From Mycolicibacterium pulveris (GTDB lineage: Bacteria > Actinomycetota > Actinomycetes > Mycobacteriales > Mycobacteriaceae), in assembly GCF_010725725.1 (NCBI RefSeq), contig NZ_AP022599.1, positions 558,001-622,000 on the forward strand: a stretch of DNA of 64,000 nucleotides. The letters are read 5' to 3'. The notes under the pieces are model-generated. The model was not told the DNA's origin. It searched no databases and saw only the letters and a list, made by a program, of their open reading frames with translations. Below, in pieces: positions 16,188-24,228 of this stretch (position 1 is the first letter of the stretch; every line of letters starts with the position of its first letter). The translations under genes and the position numbers were made by a program.

Positions 16188-17270
16188 CTACTTCTTGAAC
16201 CGCCCGGCGAAACCGCGCAGCGGCACGTCGGAGCTGGTGAGAATTCCCGGCGGCGCGTCGACGACCGATCCGATCGCGTGCAGGGCAGGCATTCCGGTCA
16301 CCGTCATCCCGATCGACGCGAAGGACTCCGGATCCGAAAGGTCCACACCGGGTTTCGGGAAGATCATGTGCTTGTTGTAGATACACGGATCACCTTTGAT
16401 GTGGGTGATGTAGCACCCTTGGATGTCCCAGTGCGGGTCGGTGTGCGGGGTCATCTGCCACTCCAGGTGAGTCTCGACCCGCGGCACCCCGTCCACCATG
16501 CCCTGGTACTTGATGTAGCTGCCGCCCAGCGAGGCCTTCGGCAGCTGATACCAACCAAGGTCGACATCCTTTGTGCAGGCGCCTAATTCGTAGCTGAACG
16601 TCACCTCGTCGAGTTCGAGGTCGAAGCAGTCGGCCATCATCAGCACGCTGTCGGCGAAGACGCGGGTGTACTTCTCGAGCATGCCCGGAATCTCCGGATC
16701 GTCGACCGGCCTGCCGTAGCCGACCTCGACCCAGGTGTCCTTGGAGTGGTGGCAGGACACGTCGACGGATTCGATCGTCGTGACGTTCTCGATCTCGGCC
16801 ACGTCGGCCGAGCACACCACGCCCAGAATCTGGTTCAAACCGGGGTTCATTCCGGTGCCGTAGAACGTCGAGCCGCCCTTCTCACACGCCGCTCGCAGCA
16901 ACTGCGACACCGGCTTACCCGACGGGTGCGGGTGGTTGATGTCGCGGTGCCAGCCGGTGATCCAGTCGGCGGTGGTGACGATGTTGATGCCGGCCTCCAA
17001 CACCTTGATGTAGAGGTCCTCGTCGGGAAACACGCCGTGAAAGGTCAACACGTCGGGCGTGGCCGCGATGATCTCCTCGACCGTGCCGGTGGCCGGCACC
17101 CCGATCGGATCGATGCCGACGATCTCGCCTGCGTCGCGGCCGATCTTTTCGGCTGTGTAGCAATGTAATCCGACGAGCTCCAGATCGGGGTGCTGCCCGA
17201 TCCGTTTGATCATCTCGGTGCCGAGGTTGCCGGTGGCCACCTGGAAGACGCGAATGGGGCGTGCGCTCAT
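16188..17270 (-). CDS. Dihydrodipicolinate-reductase-like NAD(P)-dependent dehydrogenase
   Basis: 360 residues. N-terminal Rossmann domain RVFQVATGNLGTEMIKRI, with NIVTTADWITGW and FYGTGMNPGLNQ marking the active-site region. This is the actinobacterial DapB-like/2,4-diaminopentanoate-dehydrogenase-like family (COG3804), not the lysine-pathway DapB, which is shorter. The real substrate in mycobacteria is not established. It is 15 bp downstream of a Rieske oxygenase gene on the same strand and is likely part of the same catabolic operon. Confidence 0.85.
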   Translation of the reverse strand: MSARPIRVFQVATGNLGTEMIKRIGQHPDLELVGLHCYTAEKIGRDAGEIVGIDPIGVPATGTVEEIIAATPDVLTFHGVFPDEDLYIKVLEAGINIVTTADWITGWHRDINHPHPSGKPVSQLLRAACEKGGSTFYGTGMNPGLNQILGVVCSADVAEIENVTTIESVDVSCHHSKDTWVEVGYGRPVDDPEIPGMLEKYTRVFADSVLMMADCFDLELDEVTFSYELGACTKDVDLGWYQLPKASLGGSYIKYQGMVDGVPRVETHLEWQMTPHTDPHWDIQGCYITHIKGDPCIYNKHMIFPKPGVDLSDPESFASIGMTVTGMPALHAIGSVVDAPPGILTSSDVPLRGFAGRFKK

Positions 17271-17285
17271 GCGGGACAGCCTTTC

Positions 17286-18311
17286 TCAGAGTGACGTGGA
17301 TCGAAGCTCGGCAGCCGAGCCGCCGAGCCCATCGGGATAGAACTGGGTGGCCCACTTGCGAATCGCGGTGAACCCCTCGTACTCGGAACCGGCCAGGGCG
17401 GGCGGATCGGAATACCGCTGGTGTGACCAGATGTGAATGTCCTGGGTGAACTGCCGGATGACTTCCTCACCGAACTGCCGGGCCTTGGCCGCCGCGCGCT
17501 CCGGGTCTTTGACGGCGTTCTTCGGGCGGCCGATGTAGACCATGAAACGCACATCGGAGGTGCGCTCGTCGACCGGGGTGACCGCCGAGATGGTCCGGTT
17601 GTCCACCATGCCCCAACTCTTGGTGACCGCGATGCCCAGCCCGCCGTTGATCGCCTCGACCCCGCTCTTGACGTCGTCGATCGACTGGTTCTCGTCGCCG
17701 TCGAACGTGATGGTGAAGTCGACGAACGACACCGGCTGGTCGAAATCGTGGCGGGTGAAAACCGGCACGATCGGCGTCTTGTGCACGTACTTGAAATGCG
17801 CGAAGTCGACACCGTTTTCCAGGACGTACTGCGGATGCAGTTCCAGCGCTTCCCGGAACAGCCTCATCTGAGGGTAGTAATCCTCGGCACTGCTGCCGTC
17901 GGCGAAGCCGGCGAAGACGTCGGGCGCGTCAAAGTACGGTGCGCGGCCTTCGATGTCGTGCCAGATGTAGATCGACTCGTTGCGTTCGACGACGGGGTAG
18001 GTGCGGATGCGCCTGCCCCGGTTGGGCCGGCTTTCGTACGGGATGCAGACGTTGCGCCCCTCGGTGTTCCACTGCCAACCGTGAAACGGGCACTGGATGA
18101 CGTCGCCCTCCACATGCCCCCCGTAGCCTAGGTGGGCGCCCAGGTGCTCGCAGTAGGCGTCCATCACCACGGCTTCACCGGAAGAGGTGCGCCAGCCGAT
18201 CATCTCGCGGTCGAAGTACTTCATCCGCCGGACCTCGCCCGGCTGGATCTCGGCCGACCAGGCGACCTGAAACCAGCCGGTCGGTTTCATCGACAACGGC
18301 GGCTTGGCCAT
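17286..18311 (-). CDS. Rieske non-heme iron oxygenase, KshA-like
   Basis: 341 residues from ATG 18311. The Rieske [2Fe-2S] motif is CEHLGAHLGYGG...CPFHGWQW (C-x-H, C-x2-H, about residues 52-75). The catalytic iron motif is NGVDFAHFKYVH, the N/D-x2-H-x4-H pattern of KshA-type steroid 9-alpha-hydroxylases and related mono-component terminal oxygenases. Length is a little under KshA. It needs an external ferredoxin reductase, not present in the window. The substrate may be a steroid or other alicyclic compound. First gene of a minus-strand operon; divergent from the nitronate monooxygenase-like gene. Confidence 0.88.
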   Translation of the reverse strand: MAKPPLSMKPTGWFQVAWSAEIQPGEVRRMKYFDREMIGWRTSSGEAVVMDAYCEHLGAHLGYGGHVEGDVIQCPFHGWQWNTEGRNVCIPYESRPNRGRRIRTYPVVERNESIYIWHDIEGRAPYFDAPDVFAGFADGSSAEDYYPQMRLFREALELHPQYVLENGVDFAHFKYVHKTPIVPVFTRHDFDQPVSFVDFTITFDGDENQSIDDVKSGVEAINGGLGIAVTKSWGMVDNRTISAVTPVDERTSDVRFMVYIGRPKNAVKDPERAAAKARQFGEEVIRQFTQDIHIWSHQRYSDPPALAGSEYEGFTAIRKWATQFYPDGLGGSAAELRSTSL

Positions 18312-18417
18312 CAGCGTCCTCTCGTTAACACGGCCGGACGGCAAAATGATAGAGCAGTCAATGTTAAAAACGCCAGTGATTGGCCGACACATTTTCCCGG
18401 CCGGACACAATGATCTC

Positions 18418-19338
18418 GTGGCCAACCGCATCCAGACCCTGCTCGGGGTCGACTATCCCGTCGTTCAGGCGCCGATGACCTACATCGCCCGCGCCGAACT
18501 TGCCGCCGCCGTCTCCGACGCCGGCGGGCTCGGCATGATCGAAACACTCACCCCCGAGGGTCGCGCAGACCTGGTGCGCGTGCGTGACCTCACCGACAAA
18601 CCGGTCGCGGCGAACCTGATGATCCAAGGCTGGAAAACCGATCCGGCCATCGTCGACACGCTGGCCGCGGCCGGAGTGCGGCACGTCTTCACCTCCGCGG
18701 GTGATCCGGGTTTGTTCACCGCGCGGCTGCACGACGCCGGTATGACGGTCGTGCACGTGGTGGGGTCGCTGAAAGGTGCGCTGAAGGCCGTCGACGCCGG
18801 CGTGGACGCATTGGTGGTCGAGGGTGTGGAGGGCGGCGGGTTCAAGTCGATGCTGGGCGCGTCGACGGTGGTGCTGCTGCCGCTGATCGCCGACCATGTC
18901 GAGTTGCCGATCATCGCGGCGGGCGGCATGTGTGACGCCCGGTCCGCCGCGGCCGCTTTGGTATTGGGCGCCGAGGGGGTTCAGATGGGCACGCGAATGC
19001 TGGCCAGCGTCGAGTCGCGGGTGCACACCAACTTCAAGAACGCGATCGTCGAGGCCAACGACTCGGGCACCGTGCTTCTCGCCGTTCCGGGAAATCCGAC
19101 GATGCGGGTCCTTCGCACGGGTTTGGCCGCGCGGGTGTCCACCGGCGCTCCCGATGCCGAACTCCTCGGCAAGGTCACACAGCTTTACTTCGACGGCGAC
19201 ATGGAAGCCAGCGTCGCCAACACCGGGCAGGTGTCGTCGCGCATAGGCGAACTTCTCCCGGTTTCCGAGATCGTGCAGCGGACATGGAAGGAGATCGAAA
19301 CCGCCTTGGCTGCGGCACGATCCCGGACGGGCATGTGA
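18418..19338 (+). CDS. Nitronate monooxygenase / 2-nitropropane dioxygenase-like FMN protein
   Basis: 306 residues from GTG 18418 (VANRIQTLLGVDYPVVQAPM). A TIM-barrel FMN enzyme: YPVVQAPMTYIA at the first strand, ADAGGLGMIE-like turn, VVEGVEGGGF, then PIIAAGGMCDARSAAAAL and GAEGVQMGTRML, all FMN phosphate-binding segments of the NMO/FabK family. The catalytic His of true nitronate monooxygenases is not obvious (GVEGGGF where GxEAGGH is usual), so it may be another enoyl- or quinone-reductase-like activity. An in-frame ATG at 18361 is a possible longer start. Confidence 0.85.
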   Translation: MANRIQTLLGVDYPVVQAPMTYIARAELAAAVSDAGGLGMIETLTPEGRADLVRVRDLTDKPVAANLMIQGWKTDPAIVDTLAAAGVRHVFTSAGDPGLFTARLHDAGMTVVHVVGSLKGALKAVDAGVDALVVEGVEGGGFKSMLGASTVVLLPLIADHVELPIIAAGGMCDARSAAAALVLGAEGVQMGTRMLASVESRVHTNFKNAIVEANDSGTVLLAVPGNPTMRVLRTGLAARVSTGAPDAELLGKVTQLYFDGDMEASVANTGQVSSRIGELLPVSEIVQRTWKEIETALAAARSRTGM

Positions 19339-19370
19339 CGGCGCCGACAGGCACCCACGCGTCCGAACGG

Positions 19371-20795
19371 CTAGGCGACTTCCTCCAGTATGCGCACGAC
19401 ACCCGCCGACTGGGGGCAGACCGCGCGCTTGGTCCGCGGACCCCGGGCACGCTGGCGCAATGTGATGAACGAGCCCGAGCGGACCACACCCACCGGCCCT
19501 GAACCGGCGAAGCGTGCGATGCCGCTTGCCCGCATCACGAACGCCGCCTTGGCCTGGCGGTAACCCAACCGGATGCCCGCGGCGACGATGATCAACAGAC
19601 CGGCGACACCCGGCAGCGCCAACGCGGCCAGCGCCGTCAACGACGCGGGCACCAGGACCGCGCTGACAACGTGATCCAGGAACGACTTCGCATCAGACGA
19701 CGTGACCGTCTCGGGCGCCGCCGGCACCGTCCCGGCGACCGAGAGCGGCATGTTCAACCCGCTGCTGACGGCGGTGCCAAGCGCGGCACGCGGGGTCATG
19801 GTGCCGAACAGCGGCGCATCGGCGGGCGCCGAGTAGGGCAACAAAGACGCCTGCGGGCCGAACAACGGGCTCTCGGGGGCGGGCACCGGGGTCGGACGCT
19901 CAGACGTGATGGGTCCGGCGAACACAGGTAGCTCGACCGGCGGCACGGTGACCATCAAGGCGTACAGGTTCCGAGGCACGTACACGATCGGGACGATGGC
20001 GTCAGCGACGGTGGTCAGCATGTACTGCACCGACGTGATGACGTCTCTTATCGGGGTCTTCGAAGTCGGCAGCGCCGCCAGAGTGTGGGGCACGGTGCCC
20101 ATCACCTGCACCACTGTGGTGAACGCATTGGTGATCGGCTCGATCGCCTTGAAGAATTGTTCCGAGCGGTAGGTCGAGTACGTGTACGGCCCGCCCTGCG
20201 GAGGCGTGACGTCTGTGAGGAACCCGTCCAGACCGGAGCGCCAACCGGGCTTCGGCGTCGCAGATGTCGGCGTGGCCGCTTCGGGCGACGCGGACGCCGG
20301 TGTCGTCGAGGCGGCCGCTGTCGTGGTGGTCTCGGGGGTGGTGACATTCAAATCGGCCGCCGGCAGGGGCGTCACCTCCGACACCTCCGAAGCCCCCGGG
20401 GCCTCGGAGGTCGTCTCGGTCTCGTCCACGTCCGAGGCGACGGCGACGGCATCGTCCTCGCCACCCTCAGCGAGGTCGGTCAGCGAAGAGTCAAGCCCGT
20501 CTACGTCTTCGGACGTGTCGATGGCGGCCGCGTCGTCCTCAGCGATCGGCGCGCTGCCCACCTTGACCACGCCTGTGGTGATGGCCGTGGTGACCTTCGA
20601 CGCGACGCCGAAACCGGCGGTCAGCTTGTTCGGCGACTGCTGACCGTCGTTGGTGCCCGTGGTGCCCTGGCTCGGCGTGGATGAACCGCCTGTCTCGGAG
20701 TCCGCCACGGCGACCGCGCCGGCACTCCCGATGAACAGGCCAACGACGAGCGTGCACACGCCCGCTGAGATGCGCAAAACTGACGTAGGGATGAT
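19371..20795 (-). CDS. Exported Ser/Thr/Ala-rich mycobacterial surface protein, function unknown
   Basis: About 475 residues. The mature start is preceded by a signal-like segment VLRISAGVCTLVVGLFIGSA. Then comes a long acidic, Ser/Thr/Pro-rich low-complexity region to about residue 190, a globular part (GGPYTYSTYRSEQFFKAI, VPRNLYALMVTVPPVELP), and one C-terminal hydrophobic helix (ALAALALPGVAGLLIIVAAG) followed by a basic tail, so it is likely membrane anchored. The start is uncertain. A good GGAGG site (complement of 20799-20803) is followed by ATC ATC CCT, not by ATG/GTG/TTG; the nearest canonical ATG is at 20870 and TTG at about 20777. Confidence 0.7.
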   Translation of the reverse strand: MIPTSVLRISAGVCTLVVGLFIGSAGAVAVADSETGGSSTPSQGTTGTNDGQQSPNKLTAGFGVASKVTTAITTGVVKVGSAPIAEDDAAAIDTSEDVDGLDSSLTDLAEGGEDDAVAVASDVDETETTSEAPGASEVSEVTPLPAADLNVTTPETTTTAAASTTPASASPEAATPTSATPKPGWRSGLDGFLTDVTPPQGGPYTYSTYRSEQFFKAIEPITNAFTTVVQVMGTVPHTLAALPTSKTPIRDVITSVQYMLTTVADAIVPIVYVPRNLYALMVTVPPVELPVFAGPITSERPTPVPAPESPLFGPQASLLPYSAPADAPLFGTMTPRAALGTAVSSGLNMPLSVAGTVPAAPETVTSSDAKSFLDHVVSAVLVPASLTALAALALPGVAGLLIIVAAGIRLGYRQAKAAFVMRASGIARFAGSGPVGVVRSGSFITLRQRARGPRTKRAVCPQSAGVVRILEEVA

Positions 20796-21137
20796 CGCCT
20801 CCGTCCAGCAAGCCCCGCCCGAGAATAGTCGGGGGCCATTGTCGCACAATGTGGCGGCCAACTGCACCAATCCGCTGCGAATTCAGCGCCACGCGGTGGT
20901 CACCGACCAGCCCCTACCGGTTGCTGATCGATTTCGCAATTTGGCTACTACACCGCACTTTCTCCAGATCACCGTTTGCCGGAATGTCGTGGCAATCTGG
21001 CGCTCCTTTGCCCGTTTCCACAACGAACTGGCGAACGAAAAGGCGGTGTCCGGCGTTGCCGACGCCCCGGGTGTGCTGTTGTCGACCGACGCAATCGTCA
21101 ACGCCTACTTGTTTGCGGGTCGGCCCAGAGTGACGAT

Positions 21138-22361
21138 GTGGTTGTGCCGCGCACGCAACGGGTCGTCGTTCTGGGAGCCGGGTTCGCCGGCCTGTGGGCG
21201 GCCTTGGGAGCCGCGCGGCGGCTCGATGAACTCGAGGTGCCCCAGGGTGCCGTCGACGTCACCGTCATCAGCGCCCAACCGTTCCACGACATCCGGGTAC
21301 GCAACTATGAAGCCGATCTGAGCCCCTGCCGGCTCCCGCTGCAGAAGCTGCTCGAACCCGCCGGCGTCGGCCACATCACGGCGAAGGTGACCGGAATCGA
21401 CGCGTCGGCTGCGACGGTGCGCCTCGCAGACGGGACGACGCTTGATTACGACCGGCTCGTGGTCGCGCTGGGCAGTGCGGTGGCCAAACCGGACCTGCCG
21501 GGCCTGGCCCAATGCGGCTACGACGTCGACACCTACGACGGCGCGACGAAACTTCACACCCACATCCGGGACCTGGCCCGGCGCGGTCCTGATCCGGCAG
21601 CGGCGACGGCGGTGGTCGTCGGTGCCGGCCTCACCGGCATCGAGGTCGCCAGCGAGTTGCCGTCGATGCTGTCCGAGGCGTTCGGTCCGGACGTCACACC
21701 GCGGGTCATCGTCGTCGACCGCAACCCCCATGTCGGCTCGGACATGGGCGAATCGGCTCGTCCGGTCATCGAGGATGCCTTGGCGCGCAACAACATCGAG
21801 ACCGTCACCGGCGTCGGCGTCAGCGCCGTCGACAGGCACGGTGTGACGCTGTCGACGGGCGAAGTCGTGCCGGCGGGCACCGTGGTGTGGTGCGCCGGGA
21901 TGCGCGCGAGCCCGCTGGCCGCACAACTCGGAGTGCCCTGCGACAGGTTGGGCCGGGTACCTGTTGACGACTATCTCCGCGTCGAGGGCGTCGCGGGGGT
22001 GTTCGCCGCCGGTGACGTGGCGGCGGCCCGGATGGACGACGAACACCTGTCGGTGATGTCGTGTCAGCACGGCCGTCCGATGGGCCGCTACGCGGGTTAC
22101 AACGTGATCGGCGACCTGCTGGGCGCTCCCCTCCTGCCGCTGCGAATCCCTTGGTACGTCACGGTTCTCGACCTCGGCCCCGCCGGGGCGGTCTATACCG
22201 AGGGCTGGGACCGCCGAGTGGTCAGCACCGGCGCGGACGCCAAGGCGACCAAGATGACGATCAATCGCCGGCGCATCTATCCCCCGCTCACCGGAGATCG
22301 TGTGGCCCTGCTTGCGGCGGCGGCCGCGCAGCTGCAGTCCGCGCCCGCATACGGGCACTAG
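21138..22361 (+). CDS. FAD/NAD(P) oxidoreductase, type II NADH dehydrogenase-like
   Basis: 407 residues from GTG 21138 (GTG 21144 also possible). FAD site RVVVLGAGFAGLWAALGAA at the N-terminus, NAD site VVVGAGLTGIEVASELP in the middle, and the C-terminal FAD motif GVFAAGDVAAARMDD. The first Rossmann loop, LDYDRLVVALGS and the absence of a redox-active Cys pair place it with NDH-2/rubredoxin-reductase-like pyridine nucleotide oxidoreductases. No membrane helix is clear, so electron acceptor and location are open. Convergent 4-bp overlap with the next gene. Confidence 0.86.
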   Translation: MVVPRTQRVVVLGAGFAGLWAALGAARRLDELEVPQGAVDVTVISAQPFHDIRVRNYEADLSPCRLPLQKLLEPAGVGHITAKVTGIDASAATVRLADGTTLDYDRLVVALGSAVAKPDLPGLAQCGYDVDTYDGATKLHTHIRDLARRGPDPAAATAVVVGAGLTGIEVASELPSMLSEAFGPDVTPRVIVVDRNPHVGSDMGESARPVIEDALARNNIETVTGVGVSAVDRHGVTLSTGEVVPAGTVVWCAGMRASPLAAQLGVPCDRLGRVPVDDYLRVEGVAGVFAAGDVAAARMDDEHLSVMSCQHGRPMGRYAGYNVIGDLLGAPLLPLRIPWYVTVLDLGPAGAVYTEGWDRRVVSTGADAKATKMTINRRRIYPPLTGDRVALLAAAAAQLQSAPAYGH

Positions 22362-22636
22362 GGCTTGCCGTTGCGCTCCCGGTGTTTACAACCCGGCCAG
22401 CAGCACGGCCGACGCATGCCCTCTTCCAGTTCCTCCTGAGTGCGGCGGATGCGCCGCTCGCGAGTGGCCGCTTGTTTGGCGTCTTCGACCCAGCAGATGA
22501 ACTCGTTGCGCGCCAGCGGCGTGATGTCCTGCCACGCGGCGAGCGCCGTGTCGTTGGCGACCAACGCCGCCCGCAGATCCGCGGGCAACTTGTGGACCAC
22601 CCCGCCGGGTACTCGCTGACTTCCCACGCCGGCCAC
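22358..22636 (-). CDS. YdeI/OmpD-associated family small protein
   Basis: 92 residues. The pattern [21 protein letters not shown], then [31 protein letters not shown] is that of the short YdeI/OmpD-associated domain found alone in many actinobacteria; it ends in a Cys-rich tail [10 protein letters not shown], perhaps a metal site. No enzyme activity is known for the family. It converges on the oxidoreductase gene with a 4-bp overlap. Confidence 0.75.
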   Translation of the reverse strand: MAGVGSQRVPGGVVHKLPADLRAALVANDTALAAWQDITPLARNEFICWVEDAKQAATRERRIRRTQEELEEGMRRPCCWPGCKHRERNGKP

Positions 22637-22694
22637 GATAATCCAGCCGTGTGTCGCGGACCCGATTGCTCAGCGGGGTGCCTATTCTCGGCGC

Positions 22695-23183
22695 ATGGTC
22701 GAGCCCATTGAGGACCTGGTGGTGATCCACACCGACGGCGGCTGCCGGCCGAACCCGGGGCCCGGGGGCTGGGGGGCGGTGCTGCGACACCGCCAGCACG
22801 TCCGCGAGATGTACGGCGGTGAATCCGGGCAGACCAGCAACAACCGCATGGAGCTGCTGGCGCCGATCATGGCGTTGGAGGCACTCACCAGACCGGTGAT
22901 GGTGCATCTTCACACCGACAGCACCTATGTCCGAAACGGGATCACGAAGTGGGTGCTCGGCTGGCAGCGCAACGGCTGGATGACGGCGGCCAAGCAGCCG
23001 GTGAAGAACGTCGACCTCTGGCAGCGGCTGCAAGCGGCGTGCGCGCGCCACCAAGTCGAATGGTTCTGGGTCAAGGGGCACGCGGGGATCGCCGACAACG
23101 AGTTGGCCGACGCGCTGGCGACCCGCGGGTTGCAGGAAGCGCTAGCGCTGCGGCAGCCGACGATTGGCGCTTTGTCGCGCTGA
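22695..23183 (+). CDS. rnhA: Ribonuclease HI
   Basis: 162 residues, a complete stand-alone RNase H1, which cuts the RNA strand of RNA-DNA hybrids. Catalytic acidic residues are visible in order: Asp in [19 protein letters not shown], Glu in NNRMELLAP, Asp in [13 protein letters not shown], and the last Asp in [12 protein letters not shown], with the active-site loop His in WVKGHAG. The basic handle region ([16 protein letters not shown]) is present. M. tuberculosis has this domain fused to another protein, whereas fast growers carry separate genes like this one. Confidence 0.95.
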   Translation: MVEPIEDLVVIHTDGGCRPNPGPGGWGAVLRHRQHVREMYGGESGQTSNNRMELLAPIMALEALTRPVMVHLHTDSTYVRNGITKWVLGWQRNGWMTAAKQPVKNVDLWQRLQAACARHQVEWFWVKGHAGIADNELADALATRGLQEALALRQPTIGALSR

Positions 23184-23201
23184 GGCTCTATTTTCTTCCG
23201 G

Positions 23202-24188
23202 GTGATGTGCTTCGCTCGCTGGACCGTTCCTTTCCTCACTGTCGCCGCGGTCGCCGGCATGGGTGTGCTCGCGAATCCGGTGCCGACCGATCCCACCCCG
23301 CAGGTGCGCCTGGCCGCCGAGGGGAATCCGTTGGCCGGCATGCCGTTCTATGTCAACCCGCGGTCGAAGGCCCGGGTCGCCGCCGACGGCGTCGATCCGC
23401 CCAGCCCCGAGCTGAACGCCATCGCCGACACACCGACCGCGTATTGGATGGATCACCTGTCCACTCCCGCGGTGGATGCGAAGTACATCGCCGACGCGCA
23501 AGCGGCGGGCACCATGCCGGTCCTGGCGCTGTACGGAATCCCCAACCGCGACTGCGGCAGCTTCGCCGCCGGCGGGTTCGGGTCCGCCGGCGCGTATCGG
23601 GGCTGGATCGACGGCGTCGCGGCAGCCATCGGGTCGGGTCCGGCCGCGGTCATCCTCGAACCCGATGCGCTCGCCATGGCCGACTGTCTGTCGCCGGACC
23701 AGCGCCAGGAACGTTTCGAGCTGATCCGCTACGCGGTCGACACGCTGACCCGCAACCCGGGCACCGCCGTGTACGTCGACGCCGGGCATCCGCGCTGGGT
23801 GGGCGTGGAGGACATGGCCGGCCGGCTCAACGAGGCAGGGGTGGCCAAGGCGCGCGGCTTCAGCCTCAACACCGCAAACTTCTTCACCACCGAGGAGTCG
23901 ATCGGCTACGGCGATGCGATCTCGGGGCTCACCAACGGCGCCCACTACGTCATCGACACGTCGCGCAACGGCGCAGGCCCGACCGACGAGGAGTTGTACT
24001 GGTGCAATCCAAAGGGCCGGGCGCTCGGGGTGCGGCCGACGACGCAGACCGCGAGCCCGAATGTCGACGCCTACCTATGGGTCAAGCGTCCCGGTGAATC
24101 CGACGGGGCGTGCAGGAGCGGCAACCCGCCCGCGGGTCGATTCGTGAACGATTACGCGATCGAGCTCGCCCGCAACGCGGGCTGGTAG
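23202..24188 (+). CDS. celA1: Secreted GH6 endoglucanase CelA1-like
   Basis: 328 residues, start GTG 23202 or ATG 23205. A hydrophobic signal peptide (WTVPFLTVAAVAGMGVLANP) precedes a glycoside hydrolase family 6 catalytic domain. PVLALYGIPNRDCGSFAAGG is the first conserved block, AVILEPDALAMADC contains the acid/base Asp, TAVYVDAGHPRW follows, then NTANFFTTEESIGYG, HYVIDTSRNGAG and the C-terminal DAYLWVKRPGESDG block. There is no cellulose-binding module, like M. tuberculosis Rv0062. It acts outside the cell on beta-1,4-glucan, perhaps also on mycobacterial biofilm cellulose. Confidence 0.93.
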   Translation: MMCFARWTVPFLTVAAVAGMGVLANPVPTDPTPQVRLAAEGNPLAGMPFYVNPRSKARVAADGVDPPSPELNAIADTPTAYWMDHLSTPAVDAKYIADAQAAGTMPVLALYGIPNRDCGSFAAGGFGSAGAYRGWIDGVAAAIGSGPAAVILEPDALAMADCLSPDQRQERFELIRYAVDTLTRNPGTAVYVDAGHPRWVGVEDMAGRLNEAGVAKARGFSLNTANFFTTEESIGYGDAISGLTNGAHYVIDTSRNGAGPTDEELYWCNPKGRALGVRPTTQTASPNVDAYLWVKRPGESDGACRSGNPPAGRFVNDYAIELARNAGW

Positions 24189-24194
24189 GACCGT

Positions 24195-24209
24195 TTCAGC
24201 GCGGCTGAA
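24195..24209. terminator. Short hairpin between convergent celA1 and acyltransferase genes
   Basis: TTCAGC (24195-24200) and GCTGAA (24204-24209) form a 6-bp stem with a GCG loop, 6 bases after the celA1 stop and 19 before the convergent stop. It is short and has no T-run, so only a weak terminator candidate. Confidence 0.3.
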
Positions 24210-24228
24210 CTGAGGCGATAGGCCGCGT

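Noticed and set aside
18312..18417. KstR/KstR2-type operator before the KshA-like gene
   Set aside because: No AACnnGTT or CAAGnnCTTG core of the expected spacing was found, so sterol regulation is not claimed.
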